Below are positions 35,701 through 44,953 of a stretch of 64,000 nt of DNA, in pieces (position 1 is the stretch's first letter; every line of letters starts with the position of its first letter). The notes under the pieces were generated by a model. It saw only the letters and a list, made by a program, of their open reading frames with translations. It did not search any database and was not told where the DNA came from. Position numbers and translations under genes: made by a program. The DNA comes from Schizophyllum amplum (lineage: Eukaryota; Basidiomycota; Agaricomycetes; Agaricales; Schizophyllaceae): positions 903,052 through 967,051 of the forward strand of contig VDMD01000009.1 of the NCBI GenBank assembly GCA_007026445.1, given 5' to 3'.

Positions 35701-38700
35701 CTGGGGGAGTTTTGGTTAATACCCATCGAGTCGCCAGGACACCCAACGAGTCGCCGAGGACAACGCATCTGGAAGTCGCGACACGCGTGAAGTCGCCCCT
35801 CCTCACCCCCCAAACCCAAATCCAAACCCCCCCCCAAAAAAAAAAAAAAAAAAAAAAAAAACACCTGTCCTCCCCTCCTCCTCACCCCCGTTATATCAAA
35901 CAAAGAAACACAATAAAAAAAATTAAAAAAACCACCCCCCCCCCAAAAAAAAAACACCCAAACCCTCACCTTCACCCTCGCCCTCACCAACGCCGTCTCC
36001 GCGCCCTCCAATTTACCACAGAGCGCCAGTTGCTCGTCGTAGGCGTCGGGTAGGGCGCCGAGGTCGCTAGAAGGGGGGGTTAGTTGGATGAGGTGTGGGT
36101 GGGTGGGAGGAGAGGAGGTGTGGGGGAGGAGGAAAGGAGGTGTGGGTGGGAGGAGAGGAGGTGGGGGAAGAGGGTGAGGAGAGGAGGTGATATGGGGGGA
36201 AGAGGGGGAGAGGGGTGATTAGCACGCGAGGTCGAGGGGGGGAGGTAGTTAGGCGTAGAGGAGGTAGGGTGGGAAGAGGGAGGAAGAAGGGCGAAAGGAA
36301 AAGGCGGGGAAGAAGGGGGAAGGGGAGGAAAAGAAAAAGAGGAGGGCACGGGTAGGCGTGTAGGAGGGCACGGGTAGGCGTATAGGAGGGCACGCGGGTG
36401 TTGGGGGAAGGGGGAGGGCAAGGGAAGAGGAGTAGCTCAGTGAGGCGGGAGGAAAAGAGAAAGAGGAGGGAACTCCAATCCCTAACCCCCTTTTCTCCTC
36501 CAAACCCAAACCCCAAACCCCTTTTCTCCCCCTTACCCTCGCCTCACCCAAACCCCAATCCCCAATCCCCTCCCTCACCCACTACCCAAACCCTAACCCC
36601 TGCTCTCCCATACAAAAAAAAATCCTAATCACTAGCACTCACCGATTAACCCACATCCTCTTCACCCCGCCCGGCATATCGCGGAACAGCCGCCAGAGCG
36701 CGTCCTCGGTCAGGTACGCCGCGGGCACGCCGGTGAGGAGGAGGGTGGCGGCCTAGGAGGAGGGGGGGTTAGTTAGTTTGTGGGGTTTTTAGTTTGTGGG
36801 GTTGGTGAAAAAGGGGGAGGGGGTCGGGAGGTGAGCGTCAGCGAGCGGGTCACGAGGTGTGCGCGTGGTGGGGGGGGGGGGTGAGGAGGGTGGGGACAAG
36901 GCAAGAGGGACGGGGGTGGGGGGAAGGGGGGAGGGAAGTGGGAAGGGGGGAAGGAGGAGGGGGAGGGCATGAAGGGGTAGAGGAGAGTGAAGGGGGAGAG
37001 GACATGAAGGCGGAGAGGAGAGTCAAGGGGGAGGGCATGAAGGGGTAGAGGAGAGTGAAGGGGGAGAGGACATGAAGGCGGAGAGGAGAGTCAAGGGGGA
37101 GGGCATGAAGGGGTAGAGGAGAGTGAAGGGGGAGAGGACATGAAGGCGGAGAGGAGAGTGAAGGGGGAGGGGATGAAAGGGAGAGGAGAGTGAAGGGAGA
37201 GAGAAGAGTGAAGGGAGAGAGAAGAGTGAAGGGAGAGAGAAGAGTGAAGGGGGAGAGGACATGAAGGCGGAGAGGAGAGTCAAGGGGGAGGGCATGAAGG
37301 GGTAGAGGAGAGTGAAGGGGGAGAGGACATGAAGGCAGAGAGGAGAGTGAAGGGGGAGGGGATGAAAGGGAGAGGAGAGTGAAGGGAGAGAGAAGAGTGA
37401 AGGGAGAGAGAAGAGTGAAGGGAGAGAGAAGAGTGAAGGGAGAGAGAAGAGTGAAGGGGAAGAAGGGAAGGAGGGAAGGGAGAGAAAAGCGAGCGAGGCC
37501 ACACCCCAACCGATACAACCACCAAACCCAAGAGGGATAACAAAAAGCGAGCGAGCGACTCACCTGCCCCGTTCCCGCATGCTGCTTGCTGACCAAAAAC
37601 TGCTGCCGGCGGCGGACGAAGAAGGCCATCTCGCGCGTGAGCGTACGGAGGATGTGGGCTGGGAGGGGGGTCGAGCGTTAGCGAGACATAGAGGGGAGGG
37701 GGGGTTAGTGGTTGTTTTTGTCCGTTGTTGGTAGTAAGGGCGAAGGGGGTGGCGAAAGCGAAGGGGGTGGCGAAAGCGAGATGAAGGGGGAGAGGGGAAG
37801 GTGGCTAGCGAAAGAGGGACGAAGGGGGGAGGAAGGAGGTTAGCGAGAGCGGGACGAAGGGGGGAGGAAGGAGGTTAGCGAGACGACATAGGGGATGACG
37901 TTGTTGTTGTGATTTTATGAGAGGGGAGGGGGATACGAAGGGTTGTTGTTGTTGTTGTTGAGAAGTAAGGAGGGGAAGGGGTTAGCGAGATGTACGGCGA
38001 GTGGAAGAAGATGGGAGGCGTAGGAAAGGTCCAGGCACCTGTAAACACCCAGGCGAGGATGAGGTGCGCCCAGTACCGCGTCACGTTCCGCCGGGAGACG
38101 TTGCCGAAGGTGAATCTGGGGAGGATTTGTGAGCAGGGGGGTGACGGGTGGGGATGGGTGGTGGGGGTGAGGAGGGAGATTTACCTCTCCAGTCCTCCGT
38201 CCCCGCCCTCGTCGTCGACCTTGCCGTCGACGGCGTCGAGTGGGAGGAGGATGAGCCAGGAGAGGAACTGTGGGGGTCGTGTGAGAGTAGGGTGAGGAAG
38301 GAGGGGGACTCTTCCACTGACCCAAATTGGTGCAAAGATGCGGGTGAGCATTTTGAGGAAATGGACGAAGAAGAATGCGTCGAGGCCGGAGGCGGGGATG
38401 ATGTCCTCTGCATCTGCCCTATAGACAGCAATTGGCCAGGCGAAGAGTGCTGGGGTGGGATGGTTAGAGCATTAAACGACCGTCGCTCACACTCACTCCT
38501 TGGATCCAACTTTCTGAGTGTGGCGGACGAGGTTGGGTGGAGACCTGCGAGAGCGTCGATGGTGGGCGACCGCTTGGAGGGCGAAGGGACATAGGTCCGG
38601 GGCTGGACGAGTGGTCAGCGTCGTCCAACGTCGACAAGCGCATACACCCACCTCATAGATCGCCCTGAACCACGGCCTAAGGACGGTAAACACCCCAATC

Positions 38701-38840
38701 TCCGCGCCAAAGACAATGGCGTTGAAGACAAGCGCGGTGACAAACGAGTCCGTGCTCGCCGCCTTGGCGTTGGCGATGTCGGATGTGTTGGAGGACGTCG
38801 AGGCCGACGCTGCAGCTGAGCTCGTCGTCGTCGTCGACAT
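29779..38840 (-). CDS. CSC1: CSC1/OSCA-type (DUF221) osmosensitive cation channel
   Basis: A multi-pass plasma-membrane channel of the CSC1/OSCA/TMEM63 family, opened by osmotic or mechanical stress in characterised relatives. I read 26 exons joining to about 1185 aa, longer than typical fungal members. N-terminal TM region: FVTALVFNAIVFGAEIGVF; PRTYVP; LSWLILLPLDAV; VTRYWAHLILAWVFT. The cytosolic RNA-recognition-like loop starts with TLLLTGVPAAYL and GGVKRMWVNRDLGALPDAY. It is enlarged by charged or Lys-Ala-rich inserts and a VGNAGLQ-type repeat (exon 14). The RSN1_7TM core follows (PEDVIWANVGM; LPPVALAILMALLPVVLRL; RYFIFQVVHSFLVVTLSSGI; PGITLLSTIAIGYSIISPI; NGLACFTFFAFYQLYKYLFL). The C-terminus is hydrophilic. 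Introns 5-15 (about 32.2-38.0 kb) are 127-811 nt and filled with minisatellites, while those outside are mostly 45-110 nt. Confidence 0.93.
32183..32453 (-). repeat. Purine-rich intron 15 of CSC1
   Basis: On the plus strand the intron is a run of GGGAAAGG, GGGAGAGG and poly-G words, nearly free of pyrimidines for about 180 bp. The transcribed RNA would be pyrimidine-rich. Splice sites remain readable at both ends. Confidence 0.75.
32590..32745 (-). repeat. CCACCCGCCACACC-type minisatellite in CSC1 intron 14
   Basis: Tandem words around CCACCCGCCACACCTGGCC and CAATCAACAAACACCC alternate along the intron. They bear no resemblance to the repeats of the neighbouring introns. Confidence 0.65.
33325..33420 (-). 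repeat. GCCTTGAGCGCACAAA-type repeat in CSC1 intron 12
   Basis: Imperfect repeats of CGCCTTGGAGTNACAAA and CGCCTTNAGCGCACAAA (about four copies). Confidence 0.55.
33714..33790 (-). repeat. TGGTTAGTATTTTCCCC repeat in CSC1 intron 11
   Basis: Three units of about 27 bp, each with GTGGTTAGTATT followed by CNCC and ACCG. Confidence 0.7.
34318..34644 (-). repeat. (GGGGAA)n hexanucleotide satellite in CSC1 intron 10
   Basis: About 325 bp of GGGGAA on the plus strand, roughly 50 copies, almost perfect apart from a few GGAGAA units at the left and two GGGAA slips. The gene is transcribed from the other strand, so the transcript carries (CCCCUU)n while the template strand has the G-runs. Such G-tracts with two-base spacers can form G-quadruplexes. 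Confidence 0.95.
34865..35135 (-). repeat. CAGCAGTCGTC-type minisatellite in CSC1 intron 9
   Basis: About ten degenerate units of roughly 23-30 bp, each built on CCCAGCAGTCGTCA or CCCACGGCAGTCGTCAG followed by CCGYGTC. Confidence 0.75.
35143..35252 (-). repeat. 21-bp CGCCATGAACAACGACGGCTC repeat in CSC1 intron 9
   Basis: Five tandem units based on GCCATGAACAACGACGGCTC. Differences include one inserted base in a later unit. It directly follows the CAGCAGTCGTC array and is followed by three AAACAGGCTCGCCTCTTC units to about 35345. Confidence 0.85.
36085..36420 (-). repeat. Purine-rich repeats in CSC1 intron 7
   Basis: Repeated GGGAGGAGAGGAGGTGTGG words at 36105-36160 and three GAGGGCACGGGTAGGCGT units at about 36340-36395 (one diverged). 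The whole intron is G- and A-rich on the plus strand. Confidence 0.65.
36960..37490 (-). repeat. 68-bp and 18-bp minisatellite in CSC1 intron 6
   Basis: A 68-bp unit marked by GGGCATGAAGGGGTAGAGG recurs at 36966, 37034 and 37102, then again at 37290. Between and after these lie 18-bp units based on AGAGTGAAGGGAGAGAGA. The 189-bp spacing of the later copies suggests a higher-order repeat. All units are almost pure purine on the plus strand. Confidence 0.9.
37735..37890 (-). repeat. GGTGGCGAAAGCG and GAGGTTAGCGAGA repeats in CSC1 intron 5
   Basis: GAAGGGGGTGGCGAAAGCG appears twice in tandem. About 60 bp later a unit containing GGACGAAGGGGGGAGGAAGG and AGGTTAGCGAGA appears twice. Confidence 0.7.
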
Positions 38841-38988
38841 CGTCAGTGCACTACTCTGTTCGTCGGAGAGAAGCCCTATCGTCCGCCCGATCACGCCCAC
38901 GTGCTCACCACACCGCGTGACGTCATTGTCCTGCCTCGCTCAATCTCCGCGCCTACTTACCTCACCGACACCCGTGACACGTTGCTCA

Positions 38989-39243
38989 ATGGACCCTGTC
39001 GATCTCGACTCCCTTCTCTCTCAACGCAACCCGTTCATACATCTCCGACAGCGACACGTATGGCTCTCCGGTCAAGGGAACGGTGCTCAACGTCGCCTGG
39101 AATCCAGCATTCACACCCCTAGCCACGCGTCACAACGCGAGTCGCCGTGTTTGTACGACGAAGGGTCCTTCACCTCAAAGTACGAGCCCGACCTGGCATC
39201 CTCATCTGACCACGAGTCCCGGAGCGCCCTCACCACCCTCTAA
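38989..39243 (+). CDS. Weak hypothetical ORF divergent from CSC1
   Basis: An 84-codon frame from an ATG at 38989 starts 149 bp from the CSC1 start codon on the opposite strand. It is Ser- and His-rich with no recognisable domain. A second frame covering 39050-39346 (with SYISDSDTYGSPVKGT and VLNVAWNPAF) is equally gene-like, so an intron or a frameshift may join them. It could also be chance in the divergent promoter. Confidence 0.25.
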   Translation: MDPVDLDSLLSQRNPFIHLRQRHVWLSGQGNGAQRRLESSIHTPSHASQRESPCLYDEGSFTSKYEPDLASSSDHESRSALTTL

Positions 39244-40420
39244 TAAATTTGCCTCTGATTCTCCCTCACCCTCCCGCCCCACCCCTTTGTGGACGCCCCT
39301 CCCGCCTTTCGAGTTCTTGAGGCCTACGACGACCGTGTGCCCCTAGCATACCTTCTCATCGCCGGCGCCGCCGAGTCCTGACCAACGCCCATCACGTGAC
39401 CCTTTACGGAGCAGATGATACGATCCTAAATTACGGATGCGCTTTCGAGGTCATTATGCGGAAGGAAACTGTACTTCAAGGTAACTACTTACTTGTATGT
39501 GGAGCTTGCATCGATTGTGACTCTCTCCTTGAAAATTGAATTCTATGTAGGTACTACTACCATCCTGCTACCATCCGAAGGCAAGTCCATCGGAATCTAT
39601 CGCGTCCGATGACAAGCGATATGCAGCAGCTTGACAAACTCCGGCAAACACATCCGAAGCATTCCCGCCTTTCCACCCACAAAATTACTTTGTCAATGTC
39701 ATTGCGTGTCTGCGCGCCCTCTGATCAGTGATATTCTCTCTGTCTGATGTCAGGAGCCACGACTCCTTTGCGAGAACACTCCCTAGAGCGTTCTTAGTAC
39801 TTGGCACGGATTCTGACATGGTGAGGAGGGTTTCGCGGCCCGTCATGGCCTGACTCGACGAACCTGCTCGACTTATGCCCGTAGTCGCATCCCCAAAGCT
39901 TGACTAGGACTTCCGGGCTTAGAAGTAGGCTTCTGTTGCCGTCCAACTGCGACGAAAAGTGGCGCCTGTGGTCGTCCGCGTCCTGGCTGAATATCTGGAT
40001 GCTACTTAGGCGGTCGGCACAAGACAACACCCGCATGCCAGAGCTGCTGCGCTCCCGTGCGTGTCGCTGATTCAATCTTTTGTTGGCTCGTCTCACTGTC
40101 TCCGACTCTCGACTCTCACACTCCGGTTTCTTCGACGATGGATGAAACATGGCCGAACCAACCCCCCGCCGCAGATCTTCATATGACGGCGACGCGGCGC
40201 GCCCCACCAACATCTGTTGTGGTTATACTGGGCTACATCTGCTGCTCGCTCGGCTGGCTCTGATCCTGCGCACTGTCGCTTTGATCCTGCGCACCGCTAC
40301 TCCAAGGCCGCGCTGTTGAACCACAGAGAGCCCGACGGTGGAGCGCCAACGCAGTGCGACGCCTTTAGCCCGTCTGCGGACGCATACGTTTGAGCTACCG
40401 CGGCTCCCATCGTTCAACGC
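39244..40420. other. Region between CSC1 and the thaumatin-like gene
   Basis: No gene is firmly supported. A 139-codon frame with an ATG at 40213 (minus strand, to 39794) is hydrophilic and Arg- and Ser-rich without a known domain. The right-hand end is the promoter of the thaumatin-like gene. Confidence 0.35.
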
Positions 40421-40428
40421 TATATAAG
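40421..40428 (+). promoter_or_regulatory. TATA box of the thaumatin-like gene
   Basis: TATATAAG lies about 100 bp before the start codon, followed by a pyrimidine-rich stretch with TCTCTCTCTC that could hold the transcription start. This is the clearest core promoter in the window and fits a strongly regulated secreted protein. Confidence 0.6.
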
Positions 40429-40528
40429 CGCGACCCCAGCGTCTTCCCTTCCCTCATCACCGCATCTCTCTCTCTCTCGTTTGCCTAGCGCTCTCTCCAG
40501 CCCCCCTCCCTCTCGTACTCCATCCATC

Positions 40529-41468
40529 ATGATCGCCGCCGCCGCCCTCTTCGCCGTCGTCGCCTCCTCCGCCTCCGCGCGCCAGTTTACCGTCACCAAC
40601 AACTGCGCGTTCACCGTCTGGCCGGCCATGTTCACCGACCCCAACGTGTCCGACGCGATCCCCGACCACGCGACGGGCTGGGAGGCCGCCGCGGGCAGCA
40701 CCGAGTCCTTCGAGGTCCCCGACAACTGGACCGCGGGCCGCATCTGGGGCCGCACCGGGTGCGACTTTAGCGCGGCGCAGGACCAGACGTCGTGCACGAC
40801 CGGCGGCTGCAACGGCGGGCTCGAGTGCGACAAGGCCTCGGGCACGGGCGTGCCGCCCGTGACGGTCGCGGAGTGGACGTTGATTCCGGACGGCGAGGAC
40901 AACTACGACGTGTCGCTCGTCGACGGGTTCAACATCCCCCTCACGGTCACGACGACGGTGGACTGCCCCGAGGCGAGCTGCCCGAAGGACCTGAACCCGG
41001 GGTGTACGTATGGTTGCGGTTTTTGGCCGATGTCGGGGGGAGACTGACGTCCTGTTTACTTACAGGCCCTGATGAGCTCAAGCTGGCGGGCGCGGATGGC
41101 AAGACGGCGGGCTGCAGGACCGCGTGCTCGGCCAACCTCGACGGCGACGCGAGCAACTCGCCCAACTGCTGCAGCGGCGACTTCGACACGCCCGACAAGT
41201 GCCCCGCCGACGGCGTCGAGTACTACGACTACTTTAGTGCGTTTCGCTCTTCTCTCACCCCAATCTCGAATTATTTGTTGAAAACTGACTGCGTTACTGC
41301 AGAGGGTGGCTGCCCCAACGCCTACGCCTACGCTTATGACGAGAGCAGTGGCACCGCGCTCTGGACCTGCTCCGGCGCGTCTGCTGCTGACTACGTGAGT
41401 TGCTTGTAGTCACACGCTTGAGGTTTATGTCTGACGGTATCTCCCAGACGGTCACCTTCTGCCCTTAA
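40529..41468 (+). CDS. Secreted thaumatin-like protein (PR-5 family)
   Basis: A small secreted protein of the thaumatin/osmotin family; relatives in fungi include beta-1,3-glucanases acting on cell walls. Four exons (40529-41003, 41066-41236, 41303-41394, 41448-41468) give 252 aa. Residues 1-17 are a signal peptide cut after SASA. The mature protein starts RQFTVTNNCAFTVWPAMF, the standard thaumatin opening. The signature segment follows as GRIWGRTGCDF. At least twelve cysteines are spread in the expected pattern (CTTGGCNGGLEC; CPEASCPKDLNPGC; CRTACSA; CCSGDF; CPADGVEYYDYF). It ends TVTFCP, as usual for the family. Activity cannot be judged, but the acidic cleft residues (for instance in EWTLIPDGEDNYDVSLVDGF) appear present. 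Promoter: TATA box about 100 bp upstream. Confidence 0.93.
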
Positions 41469-41832
41469 ATTATCGCCTTCAAGGCGCTTAAAGTCCACCC
41501 TCGAAGTGCTCGGGGCGATGGACAGTCGGTGGAACGGGCCGTGTACATGCGATGTGATGTGTAGACGGCTTTTTGTACCCTGACACGACGCTCTCTGTGT
41601 TCTAAATTATTGTCAAATGCGTACAATATTTATGTTGTCCTCATACAAGCTCACTCAGGGCCTCAACAAGCTGGAACAACGTGTCCTTCATGATAGGGCT
41701 GTGGTTATCCCACGCGGTGTGCGTCATATAGTTTACAAACATTTCAGGTTTACGCTGCCTACCACTTGGCCTTCATCTTCACCTTCACCATTCCACCAAC
41801 CCACCCACAGCCTACCACACCCAGCCCACAGC
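41469..41832. other. Convergent spacer between thaumatin-like and SDR genes
   Basis: About 360 bp of 3' flanks. A short repeat of CCCACAGCCTACCACA sits near 41805-41840, overlapping the SDR stop codon. Nothing else is recognised. Confidence 0.4.
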
Positions 41833-42881
41833 CTACCACAGCAACTTGCCCAACCCCGTATAATCCACAAACCTGCCCCCATGCGTCTCCCTCTTCGCCC
41901 CATCCACCTGCTCCAGAATCCCGCGCACGCTCTCCTCCACCGAGATCAACGGGGTGTGCTCCAACAACTGCTGCAGAACGGGGTCTTGAGGAAGCAGGTC
42001 GGCGAATCCGGGCGTGTCGACGCCGCCTGGGTTGATGGGGAAGATGGCTGGGTGGGAGGTGAGTTAGGGTGACGTGAGAGGCCGGTGACGTGAGAGTGAC
42101 ATGGGGAGGTGAGGCGAGAGCTTAGGGAAGCGAGGCGAGAGCATGGGCGCAGCTATGCTCGCGTAGACGCTGACTAGGACACGCACTCATATCCGGGTTA
42201 TCCTGGTGAAGCTTGCGTATCACCCAGTTGAGGGCTGCCTTGGACATGCCGTAGGCCATTTGGATCGTTGGGAACTCGGGTGCTATAGTTATGCTGCCCA
42301 TGACGGATGAGATTGCAACGAATTTCGGTGATTTGGTGGCGACGTCGGACGTCGGCGATGCGCTGGCGCGCAGGAGCTCGTGCGCCGCCTGGAAGAGCAC
42401 GAGCGGGCCATTGGTGTTCACCTGGATAACGCGAGTAAGACACGCCTTTATTTTATTTTATAACTGCTCTGCTCACGTTCAGGTGGTGGATCATATCCTC
42501 GCATGAGGTGTCCAGGGAGCTCTTGGGCACGTCGACGCCTGCGTTAGCGATCACGACGTCGAGGCGTCCGGCGACCTTCTTGATCTCCTGCACGGCCTCG
42601 TCGTTGTTCTGCCGATCCGCGGAGACGACCTTGAGAATGTGCACTCGGCCGGGATAGGCGCTGGCGAGCGCGTCCAGCCCGCCCTTTCGGGAAAAGTCCC
42701 GGACGCCAGCGAAGACGACCACGTCCGGGCGAGCGGCCAGCTGCGAGGCTAGCCCGAGGCCTACCAGTCAAGAGTGTTCGTCAGCAGCCTGCAGGTATGT
42801 GTAGCAAAGTATACAGGAGGGGGACATACCAATGCCGCGGCCCGCGCCGGTGACGAGGTAAACAGTCGAGGATGAGGACAT
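41833..42881 (-). CDS. Short-chain dehydrogenase/reductase, copy 1 (intact)
   Basis: NAD(P)-dependent oxidoreductase of the classical SDR family; substrate unknown, similar in style to fungal ketoreductases and sniffer-like proteins. Four exons (42881-42830, 42760-42477, 42421-42187, 42047-41833) give 261 aa without interruption. Motifs: TGAGRGIG (cofactor loop), VIANAG, the catalytic Ser in ISSVMGS, and YGMSK (YxxxK). The C-terminal part FPINPGGVDT is the usual SDR PG segment. Three paralogues in this window have the same exon layout. The first intron has a normal GT donor. Of the four copies this alone keeps one open frame, so it is probably the functional enzyme. Confidence 0.9.
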
Positions 42882-44029
42882 GATATTTGTTGCGGAGGTG
42901 AGCTCGACTCTGGTCGATGAAGGTGTCGTCAGGTAGCTTTTATACGTCGAGTCTTCTCCTTGATCAAACCTTGCAATTAATGTGCGTCGCTGTCGGCAAT
43001 TGGCCTCCATACGTAGTCCTCGGCATGTCACCAGACCTGGGATTCAGTATTCCCCGGTGATTACTGCATGCTGACAGTGAGCATATTCTGAACCGGCGAA
43101 GGATAAAGATGGCGGGCCGATTGAAAGAGAATACAGTGGCCCAGCCAATCGGAGGCCGTCCTGATCAATATGCCACCCAAAAGACCACAATCGACTCGCC
43201 GTCTTTATGCATCGCTTATTCAAAGTAAGCTCACAGTATGCGTGCAGTATGCGCCGGGGAATATTGAATAACAATGGGTGTGTTTGTCTCGCAGTCACTA
43301 TTGCTGAAACAATCTGTGCATTCAATACTCTCTGGCCCGACTCGGCCTAAATCACTGCTTTTGGCGAGTACTCAAACCCCCATTCTGCCCCGAGTCGGCC
43401 TGTTTCACTGCTTCTGGTGGCCAAGGTTCTTTAAAGCTATGGTGGCCATCCTGTGCGTGGACGGAACTCCAGGTGTTCGCCGTTGGGCACTGAGTTGAAC
43501 TTGCAATGTCACGTGCCCGTAGGCTACGGTCACATGACTTTTAGTTACGGTCACTTCCCCTCTCGGGGCCGCGAGTCAAGCCGTGACTCGGGGCCGCGAG
43601 TCAAGCCGCGACTCGGAGTCCGAGTCGCCTCGTAAGGTTTGGCTTTGATTCTCTTCATCTGCAAGAAGCGTGTCAGTGAGCGAGGCAGAGGACGGTACTG
43701 GGACAACGCCGCAGACACAGTGGCAGCACGCAATGACATTGACGAAGTGGTTGGAAAGGCGGGAATGCTTCGGATGTGTTTGCCAGAGTTTGTCGAGCTG
43801 CCACGCACGTGCTCCGCCCACCTATATACACGAACCGCTTCACTGGCAGTGGCAGTCACTGACTCACTCAGTCGAGCTTCAGTGTTTTCCGATTGCTTGG
43901 AGTTCATTGAGTCGTTCAACTTGACTATGTTTGTCCCAGCACGTCAGAACAGTCTTCAAAGCCGTAGACTAGCTTGGTCTCTTACGCTAAAGTGTTGTCT
44001 CCGCACTGGCATGCCCATCGATTCACTGT
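42882..44029. other. Intergenic between SDR copies 1 and 2
   Basis: About 1.15 kb with the SDR copy 1 promoter (block GTCGCTGTCGGCAAT near 42987), a repeated CGGCCTNNNTCACTGCTT pair at 43345-43410, one CAAGTT-type motif at 43493-43520 and a bZIP-like palindrome cluster at 43560-43625. No gene is supported. Confidence 0.5.
43560..43626. promoter_or_regulatory. Tandem palindromic GAGTCA/TGACTC cluster
   Basis: A 26-bp unit GGGGCCGCGAGTCAAGCCGY plus GACTCG occurs twice in tandem, followed by CGGAGTCCGAGTCG. Each unit pairs GAGTC with GACTC, giving hairpin potential and several TGACTC or GAGTCA words typical of bZIP (AP-1/Gcn4) half-sites. It lies about 680 bp upstream of SDR copy 1. Confidence 0.4.
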
Positions 44030-44953
44030 CTACCAAGCCCACTTGCCCAAGCCGGTATGATCCACAAACTGACCGCCGTGCGTCTCCCGCGTCGGCAACG
44101 TCTACTTGTTCAAGGATTCCGCGCGCACTCTCATCGACCTGGATCAGAGGGTACTGCTCCACAGCTGCTTCATGGCCGGGTCTGCAGCGAGCAAGTCTCT
44201 CATTCCGTCCGTCTCAACGCCGCCCGGGCTGATGGGGAAGATGGCTGCATAGGAGGGAAGAGCAGGGTGAGAGTCAGTGATGCCCGCATGGACGCTGACT
44301 GAAACACGCACTCATGTCCGGGTTGTCGTGGTGCAGCTTGCGTGTCACCCAGTTGAGGGCCGCCTTGGACATGGCGTAGGGCATCATGTTCAACGGCAGT
44401 TCCGGCCCCACGGTGATGCAGCCCTGGCCAGATGAGACGGCAACGAATTTCGGTGATTTGCTGGCGCGCAGGAGTTCGTACGTCGCTTGGAAAAGTACGA
44501 GCGGACCGTTGGTGTTCACCTATGCAACGGGTGAGTTAATCATGCCTTTCTTTTCTTTTCAGACTACTCACGTTGAGGTGCCTGATCATCTCCTCAGATG
44601 AGACGTCCAAGGAGCTCTTAGGGGACTCGCTCATTCCCGCATTAGCGATGACAACGTCGAGGCGTCCCGCGAGCTTCTTGATCTCCTGCGCGGCCTCGTC
44701 GTTGTTCTTCCGGTCCGCGGAGATGACCTTGAGGACGTGCACTCTGCCGGGATAGCGGCTGACGAGCGCATCTAGCCCGCCAGTTCGGGAGAGGTCCCGG
44801 ACGCCAGCAAACACGACCACATCCGGGCGAGCGGCCAGCTGCGAAGTTATCCCAAGGCCTATAAGAGTGGTCGTTAGCCGGGGTATGAAAGTACAGGAGG
44901 GACATGCCAATGCCGCGGCTCGCCCCGGTCACCAAGTATACAGTGGAGGACAT
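44030..44953 (-). pseudogene. SDR copy 2, frameshifted in last exon
   Basis: Same four-exon layout as copy 1. The first three exons are open with TGASRGIG, IANAG, the SSGQG serine segment and YAMSK. In exon 4, one base is missing near 44160 compared with copies 1, 3 and 4, and a stop follows within a few codons. About 75 bp further on, an extra base (GTCGGCAACG where copy 3 has GTCGCAACG) would restore the original frame. The predicted protein therefore lacks the last ~40 residues, but the Rossmann core and catalytic residues remain. The first intron has a GC donor (GCATGT) where copies 1 and 3 have GTATGT. It may be a recent pseudogene or an enzyme with an altered C-terminus. Confidence 0.8.

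Noticed and set aside
35505..36053. 182-codon frame with poly-Lys and poly-Pro
   Set aside because: Antisense to CSC1 exons 8 and 9 and across a poly-A tract; composition is that of the intron.
36960..37490. A CRISPR-like array
   Set aside because: Units are direct minisatellite repeats without unique spacers, inside a eukaryotic intron.
36850..37629. 259-codon frame made of SPFTLL repeats
   Set aside because: It is a minisatellite read in one frame, starts outside any supported exon and overlaps CSC1 intron 6 and exon 6 in the wrong frame.
39794..40213. 139-codon frame with a true ATG
   Set aside because: No domain, no intron signals and atypical composition; kept only as a remark in the intergenic entry.
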